Shown piece after piece: positions 1 to 4,600 of a stretch of DNA of 7,003 bases. Under the pieces are notes generated by a model. It saw nothing but the letters and a program-made list of their open reading frames with translations, did not search any database and was not told the DNA's origin. The number at the start of each line of letters is the position of its first letter. The first letter of the stretch is position 1. Source of the DNA: Prevotella sp. (GTDB lineage Bacteria > Bacillota > Clostridia > Oscillospirales > Ruminococcaceae); assembly GCA_023663025.1 (NCBI GenBank), contig JAMPIC010000051.1, positions 1 through 7,003 of the forward strand, given 5' to 3'. A program made the position numbers and the translations under genes.

Positions 1-87
1 CAGCCTTGAAAGGCTGGCGAACTTTTTAGTCGCGGCTTCGCCGCGTGATGCGCTGACGTTTTGTTTGTACGCTAAACAACAATTTAC
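1..87. repeat. Left arm of ~87-bp terminal inverted repeat
   Basis: This arm is the inverted copy of 6918-7003. The outer 45 bases are identical. After that there are substitutions at 46 and 56 and small differences around 67-80, and the match ends at a shared AATTTAC. The arm holds two hairpins: CAGCCTTGAAAGGCTG (1-16, 6-bp stem, TGAA loop) and CGCGGCTTCGCCGCG (31-45, 6-bp stem, TTC loop). There is no transposase nearby. A dispersed palindromic repeat at which the assembly broke is the simplest reading; a mobile-element end is possible but unsupported. Confidence 0.85.
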
Positions 88-107
88 CGCCGTTTCCAAC
101 AATCCAA

Positions 108-141
108 AACGCCGTATGCCATTTATCTGACATACGGCGTT
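108..141 (-). terminator. Hairpin downstream of tyrS, probable terminator
   Basis: In the tyrS direction an 11-bp perfect stem, AACGCCGTATG paired with CATACGGCGTT, encloses a 12-nt loop. It starts 7 nt after the tyrS stop codon. The bases after the stem read TTTGGATTGTT, a short and interrupted T-tract, so termination may be only partial. The position right after the stop and the stem length support the call. Confidence 0.65.
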
Positions 142-148
142 CACGGCT

Positions 149-1363
149 TTAAGCTCTTACCGCCTTATGGAAAACCTTTTTTCCCTTTTTAACAATAACC
201 TCTGTCTCGATTTTCACAAGCGCGTTGGGGTCGATGATTTTCCCGTCGTCCACGGAAATCCCCCCCTGCTGAACGAGCCGTCTCGCCTCGCTTTTCGAGG
301 GAGCAAGCCCCGTTTTCACAAGCAAGTCCATAATATTTATGCCGTCCTCGGGAATATCTGCGGCGGGAATTTCCGTACTCGGCATATTCTCGGTATTGCC
401 CGCCCCGCCGAAAAGAGCCTTTGCGCCCTGCTGCGCTTTGCCCGCTTCCTCCTCGCCGTGGACAAGCTTTGTCAGCTCATAGGCAAGGATTTCCTTAGCC
501 TTGTTCAGCTGACTGCCCTCCCAACTGCTCATTGCTTCGATTTCCTCAATGGGCAGAAAAGTCAGCATGCGTATGCACTTCATAACGTCCGCGTCGGCAA
601 CGTTCCGCCAGTACTGATAAAAATCAAAGGGGGACGTTTTCTCGGGGTCGAGCCACACCGCGCCCTTTTCTGTCTTGCCCATTTTCTTCCCCTCGGAGTT
701 GAGAAGCAGGGTAATTGTCATGGCATGAGCGTCCTTGCCAAGCTTTTTGCGGATAAGCTCCGTGCCGCCAAGCATATTCGCCCACTGGTCGTCGCCGCCG
801 AACTGCATTGTGCAGCCGTACTTTTGGTACAGCATATAAAAGTCGTAGCTCTGCATAATCATATAGTTGAATTCAAGGAACGTCAGACCCCGCTCCATAC
901 GCTGCTTGTAGCACTCGTAGGTCAGCATTTTGTTCACGGAGAAGCACGCGCCCACTTCCCGGAGTACGTCCACATAATTCAAATCAAGAAGCCAGTCGGC
1001 GTTGTTCACCATAACCGCCTTGCCGTCGGAGAAGTCGATAAATCTGCTCATCTGCTTTTTAAAGCAGGCGATGTTGTGGTCAATATCCTCTTTCGTCAGC
1101 ATTTTTCTCATATCGGACTTGCCGGACGGGTCTCCTATCATACCCGTGCCGCCGCCTAAAAGGGCTATAGGTTTGTTTCCCGCCATTTGCAGGCGTTTCA
1201 TAAGGCAGAGAGCCATAAAGTGCCCCACATGGAGACTGTCGGCGGTGGGGTCGAAACCGATGTAAAATGTCGCCTTTCCGTTGTTGATCATTTCGCTGAT
1301 TTCCTTTTCGTCCGTCACCTGGGCGATAAGTCCCCGGGCGACGAGTTCGTCGTACAATTTCAT
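149..1363 (-). CDS. tyrS: Tyrosyl-tRNA synthetase (TyrRS)
   Basis: This is a cytosolic class I aminoacyl-tRNA synthetase that activates tyrosine with ATP and charges tRNA-Tyr. The 404-residue length is usual for bacterial TyrS. The N-terminal Rossmann domain has Y34 next to GFDPT (36-40), the HIGH-type motif HVGH (45-48), and the tyrosine-pocket residues Y167, Q171 and D174. GGDDQW (189-194) stands where many relatives have GGSDQW. KMGKT (227-231) is the KMSKS loop. A C-terminal S4-like RNA-binding domain spans about 344-404. The ATG start follows AGGAGA at good spacing. The gene is probably monocistronic: a hairpin follows it, and 182 nt separate it from the upstream gene. No T-box lies directly before it, although a tyrosine T-box sits about 2.8 kb upstream on the same strand. 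Confidence 0.97.
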   Translation of the reverse strand: MKLYDELVARGLIAQVTDEKEISEMINNGKATFYIGFDPTADSLHVGHFMALCLMKRLQMAGNKPIALLGGGTGMIGDPSGKSDMRKMLTKEDIDHNIACFKKQMSRFIDFSDGKAVMVNNADWLLDLNYVDVLREVGACFSVNKMLTYECYKQRMERGLTFLEFNYMIMQSYDFYMLYQKYGCTMQFGGDDQWANMLGGTELIRKKLGKDAHAMTITLLLNSEGKKMGKTEKGAVWLDPEKTSPFDFYQYWRNVADADVMKCIRMLTFLPIEEIEAMSSWEGSQLNKAKEILAYELTKLVHGEEEAGKAQQGAKALFGGAGNTENMPSTEIPAADIPEDGINIMDLLVKTGLAPSKSEARRLVQQGGISVDDGKIIDPNALVKIETEVIVKKGKKVFHKAVRA

Positions 1364-1384
1364 AAAAATTCTCCTTTTTTTATA

Positions 1385-1444
1385 AATTAATAATTAATAA
1401 TTAATAATTTTTCAAATCGTTACACATTTAAAAAATTATTAATT
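1385..1444. repeat. AT-rich 7-bp tandem repeat and inverted repeat in the tyrS 5' region
   Basis: AATTAAT is repeated about 3.5 times at 1385-1409. The bases at 1399-1412 form a perfect 14-bp inverted repeat with 1431-1444 around an 18-nt spacer. The only promoter-like match for tyrS overlaps this stretch: TTGAAA (1415-1410), 17 nt, then TATTAA (1392-1387), all on the minus strand. That match is weak because any such AT-rich DNA yields -10-like words. No T-box or other recognised riboswitch is visible between 1364 and 1545. Confidence 0.6.
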
Positions 1445-1465
1445 TAGAATTATTTGCTGTAACCC

Positions 1466-1481
1466 GCCCCTTGATAGGGGC
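1466..1481. repeat. Short hairpin, 6-bp stem with TGAT loop
   Basis: GCCCCTTGATAGGGGC is a perfect 6-bp GC-rich stem closed by TGAT. It lies between tyrS and the 125-residue gene. No T-tract follows on the minus strand, so a terminator role is not supported. Confidence 0.5.
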
Positions 1482-1530
1482 TTGACAAACTTAAAAATTG
1501 CCATATTTAGCTGTGGGGTAGAACAAGGGT

Positions 1531-1545
1531 GCAGGCTCAGCCTGC
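1531..1545 (-). terminator. Hairpin immediately after the 125-residue gene, weak terminator candidate
   Basis: GCAGGCTGAGCCTGC, read on the minus strand, begins directly after the stop codon of the gene ending at 1546. It has a 6-bp stem and a 3-nt loop. It is followed by ACCCTTGTTCT rather than a run of T, so it is at best an inefficient terminator or a transcript-end stabiliser. Confidence 0.35.
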
Positions 1546-1923
1546 TTACACGCCTAAAATATAAAACCCCTTGCCCCGTTTCGCCGCCTCGTTTAGCCAA
1601 GGTACTAACGCGGCGTACTCCCCGTCAGTGTGACGGGAAACTTCCTCAAGAAATTTTTCGGTATCCTCCCCGCTGTAATAATTTACGCCGAAGTCGCCGC
1701 AGCCCCGTTCGCCGTTGGGCAAATAGCCGCGGTCAAGCACCTCCGCGTACAGCCTGTAAAATCCGCCGAAATCGTCCCAGTCCATATAAAGGGAATTATC
1801 AAGCCAATGCTTGATATGTTCCGTCCGAACCTTGCCGTTTTTCAGCGGCTTGTCGGTCTCGCAGAACTGAAATTCCATATAGCAGGTGCCGTCACGCTCG
1901 CGGTTTTGTATGAATTTACTCAC
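1546..1923 (-). CDS. Hypothetical protein, 125 residues
   Basis: I do not recognise this protein. It is small, soluble and acidic, with many aromatic residues, including a stretch around HWLDNSLYMDWDDFGGFYRLY (39-59), and no signal peptide or membrane segment. GTG (1923-1921) is preferred as start because GGGAGGG lies 7 nt upstream. An ATG at 1953 in the same frame would overlap the upstream gene by 38 nt and has no such site. With the GTG start it overlaps the end of the TIGR04076-like gene by 8 nt (1916-1923), so the two are probably cotranscribed and translationally coupled. That pairing suggests a shared role, but nothing in the sequence shows what it is. Confidence 0.8.
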   Translation of the reverse strand: MSKFIQNRERDGTCYMEFQFCETDKPLKNGKVRTEHIKHWLDNSLYMDWDDFGGFYRLYAEVLDRGYLPNGERGCGDFGVNYYSGEDTEKFLEEVSRHTDGEYAALVPWLNEAAKRGKGFYILGV

Positions 1924-2290
1924 GGTAAAACCCTCCCGTGTGGAAATTCTCACCGCCCGTTTTCCGCGCGGTGAGACGGTACGTCACCACCCCGTCGGGA
2001 CAGACAAACTCCTTTTCAAGGGGCGAATTCGTGACGTTCCCGCTTGGCGAAAAACCGCCTATCATACGCAGGTCGCCGCCGCCCCGAACAGTCTCCAGCA
2101 TAGGGAAAAGCAGCAGCATACTCTTTGAACAGAACCCCCGCCCGCACCGGTTTACGGGACAGTCATAGCCGCATTTGTACACGTCCCCAACCTCGTCGCC
2201 GTTGCGGCAATGCCCCTCGGTTTTGCCGTTCGGGGACACGTCCACCACCTCTATTGTAAACTCGTAATCTTCGGCGTACCATTTATTCAT
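1916..2290 (-). CDS. TIGR04076-like small Cys-rich protein
   Basis: This 124-residue cytosolic protein resembles the uncharacterised TIGR04076 family, whose members are small and share a Cys-Pro near the middle, a GFC segment and a C-terminal conserved Cys followed by an aliphatic strand. Here the matching pieces are CPVNRCGRGFC (44-54) and VCPDGVVTYRL (96-106). Cysteines at 28, 40, 44, 49, 54 and 97 could bind metal, which is an inference. Residues 112-124 look like a poorly conserved tail. ATG follows GGGAGGAA, so the start is well supported. It heads a two-gene unit with the overlapping 125-residue gene and is divergent from the plus-strand small ORFs. I found no clean promoter on this strand in 2291-2377. 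The family's function is unknown. Confidence 0.75.
   Translation of the reverse strand: MNKWYAEDYEFTIEVVDVSPNGKTEGHCRNGDEVGDVYKCGYDCPVNRCGRGFCSKSMLLLFPMLETVRGGGDLRMIGGFSPSGNVTNSPLEKEFVCPDGVVTYRLTARKTGGENFHTGGFYRE
1931..1937 (-). promoter_or_regulatory. Ribosome binding site that selects the GTG start at 1923
   Basis: GGGAGGG on the minus strand lies 7 nt before the GTG. It sits inside the last codons of the upstream gene, an arrangement typical of translational coupling. Confidence 0.7.
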
Positions 2291-2317
2291 AAAAATTCCT
2301 CCCGAAAAATATTTTGC

Positions 2318-2346
2318 TTTACATCTTAAAAATTTTGTGTTATAAT
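2318..2346 (+). promoter_or_regulatory. Sigma-A promoter with extended -10
   Basis: TTTACA (2318-2323), a 17-nt spacer and TATAAT (2341-2346) differ from consensus by one base. TG at 2338-2339 supplies an extended -10 element. Transcription would begin near 2353, giving a short leader of about 25 nt before the first small ORF. Confidence 0.85.
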
Positions 2347-2377
2347 ATTAGGTAACAATCCGAAAGGCGGTGTTAAT

Positions 2378-2524
2378 ATGGAGCAAACCGACTTACAATT
2401 CAAGGCGTTTATACGTCTTATGCTAAGGGCGGTTAAGGACGCTCATTCCGAAACCGACCAAAAGAAAAAAGATGAGAAAATAGACGAGATTATCGATATT
2501 CTTCAAAAAACCCTTGAAGATTGA
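2378..2524 (+). CDS. Small charged protein, 48 residues, unknown function
   Basis: The ORF begins MEQTDLQFKAFIRLMLRAVK and ends in an acidic and lysine-rich, helix-forming half (DEKIDEIIDILQKTLED). No known family is recognised. It is short, but support is good: a near-consensus promoter lies upstream, an AAAGGCGG ribosome binding site precedes the ATG, and a strong terminator lies downstream of the next ORF. The composition suggests two amphipathic helices and a possible protein-protein interaction role, which is inference. It is the first gene of a two-ORF unit, and the TTG candidate start of the second overlaps its 3' end. Confidence 0.7.
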   Translation: MEQTDLQFKAFIRLMLRAVKDAHSETDQKKKDEKIDEIIDILQKTLED

Positions 2525-2702
2525 CGGAAAAGGCGGTGTTAATACGGACGATAAGGCATATATCAGCGGCTTGATTGACGAATACGCGCGGCTTATGCGT
2601 ATCAAAAAAGCCGAGGATATGGAAAAGGAACTGGATTACCAAATTAAAATTGCCAAGCTTAAATTAAAGGCGTCGGAAATTTATATTAATTTGGACGATT
2701 AG
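2514..2702 (+). CDS. Second small charged protein, up to 62 residues; start uncertain (TTG 2514 or ACG 2544)
   Basis: The ORF encodes a helical, Lys/Glu-rich protein containing DEYARLMRIKKAEDMEKELDY and ending ASEIYINLDD. It has no recognised family, signal peptide or membrane segment. The start is ambiguous. TTG at 2514 overlaps the upstream gene by 11 nt but has no ribosome binding site. ACG at 2544 lies inside a 19/20-nt copy of the upstream gene's initiation region, with AAAGGCGG at the same spacing, and would give 52 residues. If ACG is used the protein starts (M)DDKAYISG. A mutated ATG, a sequencing error or a true non-canonical start are all possible. The gene ends directly before a strong terminator and is convergent with the radical SAM gene. 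Confidence 0.65.
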   Translation: MKIDGKGGVNTDDKAYISGLIDEYARLMRIKKAEDMEKELDYQIKIAKLKLKASEIYINLDD

Positions 2703-2731
2703 CGCAAGGTCGAAAGGCTTTGCGCCTTTTT
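2702..2731 (+). terminator. Intrinsic terminator with GAAA tetraloop
   Basis: GCGCAAGGTC pairs with GGCTTTGCGC over 10 bp, including two G-T wobbles, around a GAAA tetraloop (2712-2715). It is followed by CTTTTT (2726-2731). The stem begins on the last base of the TAG stop codon of the second small ORF. In the other direction it lacks a T-tract, so it mainly serves the plus strand. Confidence 0.9.
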
Positions 2732-2734
2732 ATT

Positions 2735-3622
2735 CTAAAAAAACGTCAGCTGCCCGTCGCCGTAGCCCTGCCTGTACGCCGAAATTATATCCCGCATTTC
2801 ATACAGCAGTCCCAGTCTGTCGCACTCCTCCGAAAAGACCTTCCAAAGCCTTTTGGCGCGGGGCGAATTGCACTCGTACCGCTCCCCGTAGGTTTTCGCG
2901 TACCGCTCCGCAAGTCCGCTGTTCGGGAATTTTTCTTCCAGTTTTCGGTAAAAATACTCCCTCTGTCCGCTGCGCATTGTCAGCCCGAACATCGGGTACA
3001 CCGCCCGCGCGCCGCACTCCTTTGCCCCGCGGACTATGCCCAGCACGTTTTCCTCCGCGTCCTCGATAAAGGGCAGCAGCGGGTTCATAACAACCCCCGT
3101 GAACAAGCCGTTTTGCGACATTTCGGCAACGGCGTTGAACCGCGCGGAAGTCACGCTGACGTTCGGTTCAACCAGCGCGGAAAGTCCGTCCTCCGCCGCG
3201 GTGACGGTGACTTGACAAAGCACGGGAGAATGCTCCGCGATACCGAGAAAAACGTCCGTATCACGGGCAATAAGACTGCTTTTCGTCAGCACGTGCACCC
3301 CGAAGCCGAATGCGTCGATAAGCTCCAGCGCGTGGCGGGTGAGCAGCTCTGTTTCCTCAAAGGTATTGTAGGGGTCGCACATCGCGCCCGTGCCCACCAC
3401 GCCCGTCCGCACCTTGCGGCGCAGCTCGTCCCGCAGGATTTGCAGACAGTTTTCCTTTGCGCGGACGGTGCCGAAATCCTCGATTTGGTAGCAGTCGCTG
3501 CGGCTGTCGCAGTAAATGCAGCCGTGGCAGCAGCCTTTGTAGAGGTTCATATTATAGTCGCTGCCGAACCACTCCGAGGACTTGGTTTTTTGCAGTATTG
3601 TCTTTGCGGGGACTGTTTTCAT
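2735..3622 (-). CDS. SPL-family (spore photoproduct lyase-like) radical SAM protein
   Basis: This 295-residue cytosolic radical SAM enzyme carries C31, C35 and C38 in a CX3CX2C motif (within GCCHGCIYC, 30-38), which should bind a [4Fe-4S] cluster and S-adenosylmethionine. The surrounding pattern resembles SplB and the Rv2578c-type SPL-like proteins: PAKTIL near the N-terminus, a GAMCDPYNTFE segment (79-89) before TR (95-96), VTVTAAED (138-145), and EPNVS followed by R161. SplB repairs the spore photoproduct in DNA; most other members have no known substrate, so a repair role is not established. ATG follows GGGAGG closely. It lies 10 nt after the membrane-protein gene and is probably cotranscribed with it from the T-box leader. 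Its stop codon is near the back of the plus-strand terminator. Confidence 0.9.
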   Translation of the reverse strand: MKTVPAKTILQKTKSSEWFGSDYNMNLYKGCCHGCIYCDSRSDCYQIEDFGTVRAKENCLQILRDELRRKVRTGVVGTGAMCDPYNTFEETELLTRHALELIDAFGFGVHVLTKSSLIARDTDVFLGIAEHSPVLCQVTVTAAEDGLSALVEPNVSVTSARFNAVAEMSQNGLFTGVVMNPLLPFIEDAEENVLGIVRGAKECGARAVYPMFGLTMRSGQREYFYRKLEEKFPNSGLAERYAKTYGERYECNSPRAKRLWKVFSEECDRLGLLYEMRDIISAYRQGYGDGQLTFF

Positions 3623-3632
3623 ATTTCCTCCC

Positions 3633-4136
3633 TTATGCCGACGTGTTCAGATGCAGTTTGCCGTCGATATAATGACTTATCTGCATAAGGGGCTGTTCGT
3701 GAAGATATTGTTTGTATTTTTCGGGCTGCTCGGCGGGAAAGCTCGCGCCAATGTTAAGCCGCTTTGATACGGTAATTCTTTTTATGCCTTTCATTTTTAT
3801 CGTAAATTCCATTATATGGGAAACTCTGTCCCACCTGTATCCGACGGTTTCAACGCCGCAGTCCGTTCGGTCAACATCGCCGTATTTGATAAACTTTTTC
3901 CAAACCGCTATTCCCAAAAACGTTGTTACCACCGTTATTCCCTTTTCGTCCGCAATTATTTCACCGTGAAAAGCTATCAAAATATACGTTATTACTAAAA
4001 ATACGCCGACGGGAATAAACATCAAAAGGTTATTTTCCTGCGAAATGCCAACTATTAACATTGCCGCAATCGTTACCAAAAACAATGCTATAATAATATT
4101 TTGAACTGTTTTTGTACTGTTAAATTTTGCACGCAT
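3633..4136 (-). CDS. Two-pass membrane protein with C-terminal PH-like domain, unknown function
   Basis: The 167-residue protein has two hydrophobic segments, about 13-31 and 37-56, joined by a short QENN turn. A mostly beta-strand cytosolic part (about 59-130) follows, with a pattern like small bacterial PH-like domains: EIIADEKGITVVTTFLGIAVWKK, then a short loop and EFTIKMKGIKRITVSKR in sequence order. The last 35 residues look helical and polar. The ATG at 4136 is chosen because GGGAGGG lies 6 nt upstream. An in-frame TTG at 4166 would place ten codons across that site, next to the T-box terminator, and is rejected. It is the first gene behind a tyrosine T-box and is 10 nt from the radical SAM gene. 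The domain assignment is an inference from pattern. Confidence 0.82.
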   Translation of the reverse strand: MRAKFNSTKTVQNIIIALFLVTIAAMLIVGISQENNLLMFIPVGVFLVITYILIAFHGEIIADEKGITVVTTFLGIAVWKKFIKYGDVDRTDCGVETVGYRWDRVSHIMEFTIKMKGIKRITVSKRLNIGASFPAEQPEKYKQYLHEQPLMQISHYIDGKLHLNTSA

Positions 4137-4142
4137 AAAAAT

Positions 4143-4149
4143 CCCTCCC
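4143..4149 (-). promoter_or_regulatory. Ribosome binding site for the membrane protein gene
   Basis: GGGAGGG on the minus strand stands 6 nt before ATG 4136 and just beyond the T-box terminator. It fixes the start and removes the in-frame TTG at 4166. Confidence 0.8.
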
Positions 4150-4168
4150 AAACTGTACACTTTCAACT

Positions 4169-4199
4169 AAAAAACGCCCCCTGCCTGTTGCAGAGGGCG
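4169..4199 (-). terminator. T-box regulated intrinsic terminator
   Basis: CGCCCTCTGC pairs with GCAGGGGGCG over 10 bp (one U-G) around AACAG, followed by six T. It overlaps the 3' strand of the antiterminator by the bases CG, as needed for a switch. Confidence 0.93.
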
Positions 4200-4288
4200 A
4201 ATTACCGCGTTACCACCTCAGTTTATTCGGACGGAAAGTCCGAACCTCTAAACGCTTTAACGGGCGTGAACCGCATACCCTTACTATC

Positions 4289-4319
4289 GCGGGCGGATAT
4301 GGAATCCGCCCCTACAATT
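4289..4319. repeat. REP-type hairpin inside the T-box linker
   Basis: GGGCGGAT and ATCCGCCC form an 8-bp stem around a 5-nt loop, flanked by GCGGG at one end and CCCCTACAATT at the other. The layout matches the units at 4434-4543 (GCGGG, palindrome, CCCCTACATTT), so it appears to be a member of the same repeat family lying between stem I and the downstream T-box stems. Confidence 0.6.
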
Positions 4320-4433
4320 CGGGGCACAAGCTCCGTGATGTATTCGCCGTTATTTCTCCGCTTTTTCGCACCGTCCAAAAGCTCTCTTAATTTGATAATA
4401 ACGGGTACTTGTTCACTTCATTGCATTTATTCT

Positions 4434-4543
4434 GCGGGACGGGAGACCCGTCCCCTACATTTATTATCCGTCTTTTTGCGGGACGGGAAACCCGTCCCCT
4501 ACATTTATTGTCCGTCTTTTTGCGGGACGGGAAACCCGTCTCC
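4434..4543. repeat. Tandem array of 44-bp hairpin repeats, 2.5 copies
   Basis: Units begin with GCGGGACGGG at 4434, 4478 and 4522, an exact 44-nt period. Each carries the palindrome GGGACGGG-(A/G)A-type loop-CCCGTCCC. Complete units continue with CTACATTTATTRTCCGTCTTTTT; the third is cut short and has CCCGTCTCC. Spacing and identity suggest recent tandem duplication of a REP-like element. The array separates the isomerase gene from the T-box leader and may act as a transcript stabiliser or partial terminator, which is an inference. Confidence 0.85.
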
Positions 4544-4571
4544 CTGCTGCGTTTTAATTTACAGCCTGTAA

Positions 4572-4600
4572 TTTTTAGAACGGATTTTCCGTCTTGTAAA
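4572..4600 (-). promoter_or_regulatory. Weak promoter candidate for the T-box operon
   Basis: TTTACA (4600-4595), 17 nt and TAAAAA (4577-4572) are the best promoter-like match before the T-box. It overlaps the 3' end of the isomerase gene and would place the whole hairpin array in the leader. The -10 has two mismatches. Read-through from the isomerase operon is an alternative. Confidence 0.25.

Larger units (their letters stand above)
4169..4426 (-). ncRNA. T-box riboswitch, tyrosine specifier (UAC)
   Basis: This leader RNA binds uncharged tRNA and lets transcription continue when the cognate amino acid is short. Stem I is complete. GUGA/UCAC and CCGUUAUU/AAUAACGG (both perfect) flank a specifier loop with AGUA on the left and GAA-UAC-A on the right; UAC (4342-4340) is a tyrosine codon. 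Further out are AGAGAGC, a GGACGGUGCG distal loop and GCUUUU/AAAAGC. A stem III hairpin (UUCGGAC/GUCCGAA) comes next. The T-box proper is AGGUGGUAACGCGG (4218-4205), whose UGGU fits a tRNA ending A-CCA. CGAAU/AUUCG can close the antiterminator. The terminator follows at 4199-4169. The downstream gene is an uncharacterised membrane protein, not a synthetase. Confidence 0.93.

Noticed and set aside
167..1159. Plus-strand open frame of 330 codons opposite tyrS
   Set aside because: The opposite strand encodes an unmistakable TyrRS; this frame has no ribosome binding site and no domain.
1482..1509. Plus-strand promoter-like TTGACA, 16 nt, TATTTA
   Set aside because: It faces only the antisense of the 125-residue gene and has no downstream plus-strand gene or leader, so it is probably a chance match in AT-rich DNA.
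1924..1953. ATG start at 1953 for the 125-residue gene
   Set aside because: It has no ribosome binding site and would overlap the upstream gene by 38 nt, while GTG 1923 has GGGAGGG at 7 nt.
2720..3688. Plus-strand open frame of 322 codons opposite the radical SAM gene
   Set aside because: The minus-strand protein has a clear CX3CX2C motif and a ribosome binding site. The plus-strand frame starts within a terminator T-tract region and has no recognisable domain.
4137..4166. In-frame TTG start ten codons upstream for the membrane protein
   Set aside because: It sits beside the T-box terminator, and the GGGAGGG site would fall inside the coding region. The ATG at 4136 has correct spacing to that site.
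4434..4543. CRISPR-like repeats
   Set aside because: The 44-nt units are directly contiguous, with no unique spacers between identical repeats, and no cas genes are present.
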